From the NCBI GenBank assembly GCA_005788585.1, contig SYBY01000047.1, forward strand, positions 1-6,833: 6,833 nt of DNA. Reading direction: 5' to 3'. This document shows, in pieces, positions 1 through 5,176 of this stretch. Origin of the DNA: Actinomycetota bacterium (GTDB lineage Bacteria > Actinomycetota > Thermoleophilia > Solirubrobacterales > Solirubrobacteraceae). Made by a program: the position numbers and the translations under genes. Position 1 is the stretch's first letter. Every line of letters begins with the position of its first letter. Below the pieces are notes generated by a model. The model saw nothing but the letters and a program-made list of their open reading frames with translations, did no database searches and was not told the DNA's origin.

Positions 1-550
1 GGGCGTCGCGCGGAAAGCCCGGGGCGTCGAGCACGTAGCGCACGGCGAGGTGCCTCGTGCTCTGCACGATCATCCACGTCGCCTGCTCGAGGCGCTGGGG
101 GTCGGTCGCGTCGCCGTGGATCGCCACCAGCTGGTACGTGAAGTCGAAGACGCGCTGCTGCACTCCCTCGAGGACGACGGCCTGCTCGGCGGCCGGGACG
201 CGGTCGACGATCGCGCGCAGCAGCGAGGCGTGGCGCTCGAGCGCGTCGAGCACCGCCGTGGTGACCGTGTGCGTCGCGGTGACCGCCGGCTGGCCGAGTG
301 CCGCGCGCAACGCGGGCGTCAGCTCGGCGGCGAAGTCCCCGACGAGCCGGTGGCTGAGCGCGGTGACGATGGCGTCCTTGTCGTCGAAGTAGCGGTAGAG
401 CGAGCCCGGCGACACCTCGGCTTCACGCGCGATCCGATTGGTCGAGGCGCGCTGGTAGCCGTCCTCGGCGAGCACCGTCGCGGCGGCGTCGAGGATCCGG
501 TCGACCATCGCGCGTGAGCGGTCCTGCTGGGGCACGTTCCGGGGCGACAC
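1..550 (-). CDS. TetR/AcrR-family transcriptional regulator (C-terminus cut by window edge)
   Basis: A DNA-binding repressor-type regulator, read leftwards from GTG at 550; 183 residues are visible and the frame is still open at the edge. The N-terminal helix-turn-helix is clear: an ILDAAATVLAEDGY helix (residues 19-32), then STNRIAREAEVSPGSLYRYF (36-55) followed by DDKDAIV, the classic TetR block. The rest is a helical ligand-binding/dimerisation domain with no recognisable ligand signature. TetR proteins are usually about 190-220 residues, so little is missing. GTG 550 keeps a normal short N-terminal arm; GTG 535 and ATG 508 are alternatives, but ATG 508 would leave very little ahead of the first helix. 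No clear Shine-Dalgarno sequence precedes 550; a TAGTAT box at 559-564 would fit a near-leaderless message. It is divergent from the oxidative operon and separated by two dyads, so it is probably the local, autoregulated repressor of that operon (inference). Confidence 0.92.
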   Translation of the reverse strand, partial: MSPRNVPQQDRSRAMVDRILDAAATVLAEDGYQRASTNRIAREAEVSPGSLYRYFDDKDAIVTALSHRLVGDFAAELTPALRAALGQPAVTATHTVTTAVLDALERHASLLRAIVDRVPAAEQAVVLEGVQQRVFDFTYQLVAIHGDATDPQRLEQATWMIVQSTRHLAVRYVLDAPGFPRDA

Positions 551-553
551 AAA

Positions 554-569
554 CGTGAATACTAGCTCA
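554..569 (-). promoter_or_regulatory. Candidate TetR operator 1 (imperfect dyad beside the regulator start)
   Basis: Read on the minus strand the site is TGAGCTAGTATTCACG. It contains TGA-N8-TCA symmetry (556-569) and shares TGAGC-N6-TCACG with the site at 621-636, with 12 of 16 positions identical. It lies 4 bases upstream of the regulator's GTG and overlaps its possible -10 box (TAGTAT, 559-564), which would suit autorepression. Binding is inferred from symmetry, repetition and position only. Confidence 0.5.
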
Positions 570-620
570 CATATGCGTCGATTCGTCCGTATCGGCGGGC
601 CGGGAAACGCGAGTTGAACC

Positions 621-636
621 TGAGCGATCACTCACG
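621..636 (+). promoter_or_regulatory. Candidate TetR operator 2 (near-perfect dyad upstream of the operon)
   Basis: The sequence is TGAGCGATCACTCACG. Its first 14 bases (621-634) are a dyad centred on GATC with 12 of 14 positions symmetric. It is the second copy of the TGAGC-N6-TCACG pattern; the two dyad centres are 65 bp apart. It sits 14 bases before the GTG of the di-iron gene and directly after TTGAAC (614-619), a possible -35 element for the operon. I could not find a convincing -10 box at standard spacing. A repressor bound here would block the operon promoter. Confidence 0.55.
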
Positions 637-650
637 TCACGCTCCTAGTC

Positions 651-1520
651 GTGGAGACCTATCAGGACGAGGCCATCAGCATCACCCCGCGCGACGTGCA
701 GTTCGACTGGAACGACCTGCCGCTGCACTACATCGAGGGTCAGCCGATCGCCACGCACATCACGAACGTCATGCACATCACCCTCCCGGAGGGTGAGCGG
801 GCGATGGTGCAGGCGCTGTCCGACGCCCTGCCGCTCGTCAAGGACGACCGCCTGCGCGACGAGATGATCGGGTTCATCGGGCAGGAGGAGATCCACTCCA
901 CCTCGCACGAGGACCTGCACGACCACCTCGACCGCCAGGGACTCGACACCGGTCCCATCGTGCGCAAGCTCGAATGGCTCGTCGACCGCGCCTTCAACCG
1001 CCCGAACCTCAAGGGCCGCGCCCGGCACGCGTGGCTGTGCGAGCGCCTGGCGCTGTCCGCCGCGCTCGAGCACTACACCGCGGTGATGGGTCAGTGGGTG
1101 CTCGACGCCGATGCGCTCGACAGCGCGGTCCACCCCGTGATGCTCGACCTCATCCGGTGGCACGGCGCCGAGGAGGTCGAACACCGCAACGTCGCGTTCG
1201 ACGCCTACATGTACGTCGACGGCGGGTACTTCCGCCGCGCGCGCACCGGCGTCATGGCGAGCTTCCTGCTGCTGGGGATCTTCGCGTGGGCGACCGCGCA
1301 CCTCTACCGCAGCGACCCCACGCGGGGCGAGCAGCGCTTCTGGCTCTTCCAGCTCGTCGACGCCATCCGCAGGGGACTCATCCCCAGCGGCGCGCACTTC
1401 TTCACGGAGATCCCGACGTACCTGCGGCGCGACTTCCATCCGTCGCAGATGGGGCCGCTGGACAAGGCGCTGCGCTACCTGGCGCAGTCGCCGGCCGCCC
1501 AGGCCGCGGCGGCGCACTGA
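651..1520 (+). CDS. Ferritin-like di-iron protein of the 'metal-dependent hydrolase' family (PF10118/COG3687-like), putative oxygenase component
   Basis: A 289-residue, mainly helical protein resembling the family conventionally named 'predicted metal-dependent hydrolase'. No hydrolase motif is visible. The metal signature is that of a four-helix di-iron protein: Glu49, then Glu79-x-x-His82 with further His at 86, 90 and 92, then Glu140 (followed by His141), then Glu175-x-x-His178. The spacings E-x29-E-x2-H and E-x34-E-x2-H match carboxylate-bridged di-iron oxygenases. A hydrophobic segment at about 199-219 suggests membrane contact or a greasy substrate tunnel. GTG 651 is the only reasonable start: the frame is closed by TGA at 621 and the next Met is residue 41. 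No Shine-Dalgarno sequence is evident. Its stop overlaps the next gene's ATG by one base (TGATG), implying translational coupling with the Fe-S reductase. Oxygenase rather than hydrolase activity is my inference; family membership is fairly sure. Confidence 0.85.
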   Translation: METYQDEAISITPRDVQFDWNDLPLHYIEGQPIATHITNVMHITLPEGERAMVQALSDALPLVKDDRLRDEMIGFIGQEEIHSTSHEDLHDHLDRQGLDTGPIVRKLEWLVDRAFNRPNLKGRARHAWLCERLALSAALEHYTAVMGQWVLDADALDSAVHPVMLDLIRWHGAEEVEHRNVAFDAYMYVDGGYFRRARTGVMASFLLLGIFAWATAHLYRSDPTRGEQRFWLFQLVDAIRRGLIPSGAHFFTEIPTYLRRDFHPSQMGPLDKALRYLAQSPAAQAAAAH

Positions 1521-2596
1521 TGCCCACGCAGGAAGTCGAGCTCGACGGCGTCGTCCGCGCGATAGCGCGCATGTTCGACGCCTACGAGCGGGTGTTCGCC
1601 GCGGGGCGGGTCGGCCGGTCGTTTTCCCGCCCGCGCCCGGTGCGGCGGACCGGCTTCGACCTGCAGCTGCGGGTGGTCGCGCGCGAGGCGGTGGCCGACG
1701 ACGTCGTCGCGCTGACGTTCGCCGGCGCGGGCGGCGAGCAGCTCCCGAGCTGGCATCCCGGCGCGCACCTGGATGTCTTCCTGCCGTCCGGGCGGCTGCG
1801 CCAGTACTCCCTGTGCGGCGACCCTGCGGACCGGACGACGTACCGCGTCGCCGTCCGGCGGATCGCGGACGGCAGCGGCTCGCGCGAGATCCACGACGAG
1901 CTGGCGGTCGGCACGTCGCTGCGTGTCCGCGGCCCGCGCAACGCGTTCCGGCTCGTCGACGCGCCGTCGTACCTGTTCGTCGCCGGGGGCATCGGGATCA
2001 CGCCGATCCTGCCCATGGTGCGGACGGCCGCTGCGCGGGGCGTGCCGTGGCGTGTGGTCTACCTCGGCCGGTCGACCGCGACGATGCCGTTCCTCGACGA
2101 GCTTGCCGCGTGCCCGGGCGGGGACGTGCTCGTCCACGCCGACGACGGCGACGGCTTCGCGGACGTCGCCGCGATCCTGGGCGAGCTGCACGCGCTGCCG
2201 CCCGTCCCGGACCTCTACGTCTGCGGCCCGCCCGCGCTGATGGACACCGCGCGGCAGCTCATGCGGGCTGTCGACCCGCATGCCCCGGTGTTCAGCGAGC
2301 GGTTCTCGGCGCTGCCCGTGGTCGGCGGCGAACCGTTCACGGTGGAGCTCGCGCGCACCGGGACGATCGTCGAGGTGGCGGCCGACGAGTCCGCCCTCGT
2401 GGCGATCCGCCGGGTCCTGCCCGACGTGCGCTACTCGTGCCAGCAGGGGTTCTGCCGGACCTGCACGTGCCGGGTGCTCGACGGTGACGTCGAGCACCGC
2501 GACCGCCACGCGCTGCCCGACGCCGAGCGCGCCGACTCGATGCTGATCTGCGTCTCGCGCGCCGCCGCGGGCGAGCGCCTGGTTCTCGACCTCTGA
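1520..2596 (+). CDS. PDR/VanB-type flavin-NAD-[2Fe-2S] oxidoreductase (electron-transfer reductase)
   Basis: A 358-residue reductase that passes electrons from NAD(P)H through a flavin to a C-terminal plant-type ferredoxin centre and on to an oxygenase. Domains in order: an N-terminal extension (1-45) with a helix and an Arg/Pro-rich linker; the flavin domain with RQYSLCGD (94-101); the nicotinamide domain with AGGIGITPI (155-163) and CGPP (235-238); and the ferredoxin domain with Cys307-x4-Cys312-x2-Cys315 and Cys344. This order is that of phthalate dioxygenase reductase and VanB, which carry FMN. Cys317 is an extra cysteine beside the cluster. The frame is open well upstream (from 974), but ATG 1520 is the right start: it overlaps the upstream stop by one base and upstream codons would lie inside the di-iron gene. 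The neighbouring flavin monooxygenase should not need this protein, so the di-iron protein is the likely electron acceptor (inference). Confidence 0.93.
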   Translation: MPTQEVELDGVVRAIARMFDAYERVFAAGRVGRSFSRPRPVRRTGFDLQLRVVAREAVADDVVALTFAGAGGEQLPSWHPGAHLDVFLPSGRLRQYSLCGDPADRTTYRVAVRRIADGSGSREIHDELAVGTSLRVRGPRNAFRLVDAPSYLFVAGGIGITPILPMVRTAAARGVPWRVVYLGRSTATMPFLDELAACPGGDVLVHADDGDGFADVAAILGELHALPPVPDLYVCGPPALMDTARQLMRAVDPHAPVFSERFSALPVVGGEPFTVELARTGTIVEVAADESALVAIRRVLPDVRYSCQQGFCRTCTCRVLDGDVEHRDRHALPDAERADSMLICVSRAAAGERLVLDL

Positions 2597-2600
2597 GGAG
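2595..2600 (+). promoter_or_regulatory. Ribosome binding site fixing the monooxygenase start
   Basis: GAGGAG overlaps the reductase stop codon (TGA, 2594-2596) and lies 6 bases before ATG 2607. A GTG at 2604 is also in frame but only 3 bases from the site, so ATG 2607 is preferred. Confidence 0.75.
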
Positions 2601-2606
2601 ACTGTG

Positions 2607-4091
2607 ATGTCCACCCCCCACCACGAGGTCGCCGTCATCGGCGCCGGGTTCTCCGGCATCGCGCTCGGCGTCGGGTTCCGCGAAGCCGGAATCGACGACG
2701 TCGTCATCCTCGAGCGCGGCGACGACGTCGGCGGCGTGTGGCGCGAGAACACGTACCCCGGCTGCGCGTGCGACGTGCCCTCTGCGCTGTACTCGCTGTC
2801 CTTCGCGCCGAACCCCGACTGGAGCCGGACGTACGCGACGCAGCCGGAGATCTTCGCCTACGCGCGGCGCGTCGCCCGCGAGCACGATCTCGAGCGGCAC
2901 ATCCGCTTCCAGACCGAGGTGACCGACGCCCGTTGGGATGCGGACACGCAGTGCTGGCAGATCACGACGACGCGCGGGCCGCTGACGGCGCGAGTGCTGA
3001 TCACCGCGCTCGGGCCGTTCGGCGACCCCAAGCTGCCGGACATCCCCGGCCGGGACACGTTCGCCGGCACCACCTTCCACTCGGCTCGCTGGGACCACGA
3101 CCACGAGCTGCGCGGCGAGCGGGTCGCGGTCATCGGGACGGGCGCGTCGGCGGTGCAGTTCATCCCGGAGATCCAGCCGCTGGTCGACCGGCTCACGGTC
3201 TTCCAGCGCACCCCGACGTGGGTGCTCCCGCGCATGGATCTGCACGCGCCCGCCGCGCAGAAGGCGTTGTTCCGGCGCGTCCCCGCAGCACAGCGGGCGC
3301 TGCGCGGGCTCATCTACACGCTGATCGAGGGGCTGGGGCTGGTCGGATTCGTCGACGTTCGCTTCCGCGCGCCGTACGAGGCGGCGGGCCGGTTCCAGCT
3401 GCGCCGCCAGGTGGCGGATCCCGACCTGCGGGCGAAGCTCACACCCGACTACATGCTCGGCTGCGCACGCGCAGTGCTCGCCGACCGCTACTTCCCGGCG
3501 CTGGGGCAGCCGAACGTCCGCGTGGTGACCGACGCGATCGCCGAGATCACGCCCCGCGGGGTGCGGACCACCGACGGTGTCGAGCACAAGGTCGACACCA
3601 TCATCTGGGGCACCGGGTTCGACGTGCCGCCCAAGCGCCACCGCGTCGTGGTCAGCCCGTCGGGCGAGACGCTGGCGGATACGGCGGCCGACGCCCGTTC
3701 GTACCTCGGCACCACGCTGCGCGGCTTCCCGAACCTGTTCACGGTCCTGGGCGCGTTCTCTGCCGGCGGCAACCAGTCGGCGCTGTTCATGATCGAGAAC
3801 CAGGTCCGGTACGTCGTCGACGCGGTGCGGACAATGCGCACGCGGGGCATCGGCGTGGTCGAGGTGCGACCCGAGGTCGAGGCGGCGTTCGTCGCCGAGA
3901 TGCGCGAGCGGTCCGAGGGCTCGGTCTGGGAGACCGGCGGCTGCAACAGCTACTACACGGACGCGAACGGGCGCAATCAGGGGCTCTGGCCGAACTGGAG
4001 CTGGGAGTACCGGCGACGGACCCGGACGTTCGATCTCGACAGCTACGAGACGACCCCGGTCCGGGAGCCGGCGCATGCGGCGCTCGCGTAG
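2607..4091 (+). CDS. Type I Baeyer-Villiger / flavin-containing monooxygenase
   Basis: A 494-residue FAD- and NADPH-dependent monooxygenase that should insert one oxygen atom next to a carbonyl, turning a ketone into an ester or lactone. Visible motifs: FAD-binding GAGFSG (12-17) with Glu36 closing the fold; GGVWRENTYPGCACD (42-56), matching the family's [AG]GxWxxxx[FY]P[GM]xxxD; the Baeyer-Villiger fingerprint FAGTTFHSARWD (152-163), an exact FxGxxxHxxxWD; the NADPH-binding second Rossmann motif GTGASA (177-182); and a late WGTGFD (334-339), the counterpart of the ATGF motif. Length and motif order are normal for the family. Such enzymes take hydride directly from NADPH and need no partner reductase. 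Pairing with a short-chain dehydrogenase recalls the mycobacterial mymA-sadH arrangement, though I do not claim orthology. Its 3' end overlaps the dehydrogenase by 17 bases. The substrate is unknown; plain FMO-type N- or S-oxidation is a less likely alternative. Confidence 0.93.
   Translation: MSTPHHEVAVIGAGFSGIALGVGFREAGIDDVVILERGDDVGGVWRENTYPGCACDVPSALYSLSFAPNPDWSRTYATQPEIFAYARRVAREHDLERHIRFQTEVTDARWDADTQCWQITTTRGPLTARVLITALGPFGDPKLPDIPGRDTFAGTTFHSARWDHDHELRGERVAVIGTGASAVQFIPEIQPLVDRLTVFQRTPTWVLPRMDLHAPAAQKALFRRVPAAQRALRGLIYTLIEGLGLVGFVDVRFRAPYEAAGRFQLRRQVADPDLRAKLTPDYMLGCARAVLADRYFPALGQPNVRVVTDAIAEITPRGVRTTDGVEHKVDTIIWGTGFDVPPKRHRVVVSPSGETLADTAADARSYLGTTLRGFPNLFTVLGAFSAGGNQSALFMIENQVRYVVDAVRTMRTRGIGVVEVRPEVEAAFVAEMRERSEGSVWETGGCNSYYTDANGRNQGLWPNWSWEYRRRTRTFDLDSYETTPVREPAHAALA
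4063..4067 (+). promoter_or_regulatory. Ribosome binding site inside the monooxygenase gene, for the dehydrogenase
   Basis: GGGAG lies 7 bases before ATG 4075 while still within the upstream coding region. It supports that ATG, and therefore the 17-base overlap, over later starts. Confidence 0.6.
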
Positions 4092-4923
4092 GCGGCTCGA
4101 TCTCGACGGCGCCGCGTGCCTGGTCACGGGCGCGGGGCAGGGCATCGGGCTGGAGACGGCGCGGGCACTTCACGCGCGGGGCGCGCGGGTGGCGCTGCTG
4201 GACGTCGATGCGGCGCGCGCTGACGCCGCCGCATCGTCGCTCGGGGACGGCGCGCTGGCGGTGGCCGCTGACGTGCGCGATCGCGACGGGATGGCAGCCG
4301 CGACGGCCGAGGCGGTCTCGGCGTTCGGCGGGCTGGACGTCGTCGTGGCGAACGCGGGGGTGACGCCGGTGCGCGGCACGCTGCGCCGCCTGGAGCCCGA
4401 GGACTTCGACCGCGTGCTGGACATCAACGTGCGGGGCGTCTTCAACACCGTGCGTCCGGCGATCGAGCCGGTCATCGCCGCGGGCGGCCACATGGTGGTC
4501 GTGGCGTCGGTGGCGGCGATCATGCCCGGCCCGATGGGCTCGCCGTACATGATCAGCAAGGCGGCGGCCGAGCAACTGGGCCGCGCGCTGCGGCTGGAGC
4601 TCGCGGCGCACGGCGCGTCGGCGGGCGTGGCGTACTTCGGCGTCGTCGAGACCGAGATGACGGCGGTGACCATGGACGCCGACCCGATCGCCGCGGCGCT
4701 GGGCGACCGGATGCCGTGGCCGCTGTCGCGGCGGATCACGGCGGCGCGGGCGGGGCGCGTCATCGCCGAGGGTGTGGAGCGCCGGGCGCCGCGCACGCTT
4801 GCTCCGCGCGGGTGGCATGCGATCACCGTCGGCCGGGGGCTCGTGCCCGCGGTCGTCGATGACGTGGTCGCGCGTGACCGTGGCCTGCTCGAGCTGGTCC
4901 GCCGCTCGGACGCCGCCACCTGA
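4075..4923 (+). CDS. Short-chain dehydrogenase/reductase (classical SDR)
   Basis: A 282-residue classical SDR interconverting an alcohol and a ketone with NAD(P). Motifs: TGAGQGIG (18-25) for cofactor binding, Asp43 at the end of the second strand (favouring NAD over NADP), an acidic Asp66-Val, NAG at 93-95, and the catalytic residues Asn118, Ser145, Tyr158 and Lys162 (YMISK). The catalytic set is complete. The arginine-rich start (MRRSRRR) precedes the usual first strand and is a little longer than minimal, but the upstream ribosome site supports it. It overlaps the monooxygenase by 17 bases and is the last operon gene; a hairpin begins 8 bases after its stop. In context it could oxidise an alcohol to the ketone used by the Baeyer-Villiger enzyme, or act downstream on the cleaved product (inference). 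Confidence 0.92.
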   Translation: MRRSRRRLDLDGAACLVTGAGQGIGLETARALHARGARVALLDVDAARADAAASSLGDGALAVAADVRDRDGMAAATAEAVSAFGGLDVVVANAGVTPVRGTLRRLEPEDFDRVLDINVRGVFNTVRPAIEPVIAAGGHMVVVASVAAIMPGPMGSPYMISKAAAEQLGRALRLELAAHGASAGVAYFGVVETEMTAVTMDADPIAAALGDRMPWPLSRRITAARAGRVIAEGVERRAPRTLAPRGWHAITVGRGLVPAVVDDVVARDRGLLELVRRSDAAT

Positions 4924-4931
4924 GCGGCGCA

Positions 4932-4957
4932 CGCTCGTGGCCGTCAGGGCACGAGCG
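4932..4957 (+). terminator. Hairpin after the operon, probable terminator without T-tract
   Basis: Perfect 8-bp stem CGCTCGTG (4932-4939) with CACGAGCG (4950-4957) around a 10-base loop in which two more C-G pairs can form. It starts 8 bases after the dehydrogenase stop. No run of T follows, which is common for terminators in high-GC actinobacteria but weakens the call. Confidence 0.5.
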
Positions 4958-5048
4958 GCTCGCGATCTGAGCGCGACGGTGCGACCTTCGGCGCGGCGAA
5001 TCCGACGACGAAGATCGACACCAGCGTGATGGCTATGACGAATGTCAT
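4944..5048 (-). CDS. Possible small single-pass membrane peptide (34 residues)
   Basis: A short frame on the minus strand from ATG 5048 to TGA 4944. The product begins MTFVIAITLVSIFVVGF, a clean hydrophobic helix, followed by a charged tail with Lys, Arg and Asp, a normal shape for a small membrane protein. Most codons end in G or C, as in the flanking genes, although the surrounding intergenic DNA is less GC-rich. Against it: no convincing Shine-Dalgarno sequence, only a weak TATATC -10-like box (5112-5117), and its stop lies inside the loop of the operon's hairpin. The frame extends upstream to an ATG at 5153, but that part looks non-coding. I recognise no family. It may be a chance open frame. 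Confidence 0.3.
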   Translation of the reverse strand: MTFVIAITLVSIFVVGFAAPKVAPSRSDREPLVP

Positions 5049-5140
5049 ACAGCGACGGTACGGCTTGTCCCGCTTCAGTGTGTGAGGGTCCGCACAATCC
5101 GAGGTCCCACGGATATACGCACCGCTGCGCAGAGCGCGCA
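5049..5140. other. Intergenic stretch without recognisable gene
   Basis: The rest of the 253-bp gap between the dehydrogenase and the secreted-protein gene. It is visibly less GC-rich than the genes, as expected of non-coding DNA here. I see no RNA gene, long repeat or recombination site, only a short AT element (GGATATAC, 5111-5118) that could belong to a weak promoter in either direction. Confidence 0.5.
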
Positions 5141-5169
5141 TTGATCCTCGCACCGGGTTCCGGTTGAAT
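5141..5169 (+). promoter_or_regulatory. Candidate sigma-70-type promoter giving a leaderless message
   Basis: TTGATC (5141-5146), a 17-base spacer, then TTGAAT (5164-5169). Each box matches 4 of 6 consensus positions at ideal spacing. Transcription would start about 7 bases later, at or next to ATG 5177, giving a leaderless transcript; this agrees with the lack of a properly spaced Shine-Dalgarno sequence. A 6-bp inverted repeat (CACCGG 5151-5156 / CCGGTG 5170-5175) spans the -10 box. Confidence 0.45.
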
Positions 5170-5176
5170 CCGGTGG

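Noticed and set aside
50..517. A 155-codon plus-strand open frame opposite the TetR gene
   Set aside because: It is the antisense shadow of the regulator, whose helix-turn-helix reads clearly on the minus strand.
319..552. A 77-codon minus-strand open frame starting TTG at 552, two bases before the regulator's GTG
   Set aside because: It is in a different frame from the helix-turn-helix and has the Ser/Arg/Pro/Thr-rich composition of a shifted shadow.
614..650. A full sigma-70 promoter for the operon based on TTGAAC at 614-619
   Set aside because: The -35-like box is present, but the bases at 16-18 spacing do not resemble a -10 box, so I list only the operator and not a promoter.
974..1519. 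Upstream extension of the reductase frame, giving a 540-residue product
   Set aside because: This part overlaps the di-iron gene in another frame and translates to Arg/Pro-rich nonsense. ATG 1520 with the TGATG overlap is the natural start.
2337..4145. A 602-codon open frame on the minus strand opposite the reductase and monooxygenase genes
   Set aside because: Its product is Arg/Ala/Asp-rich with no family motif, and the plus strand carries exact enzyme motifs. It is an antisense frame kept open by high GC.
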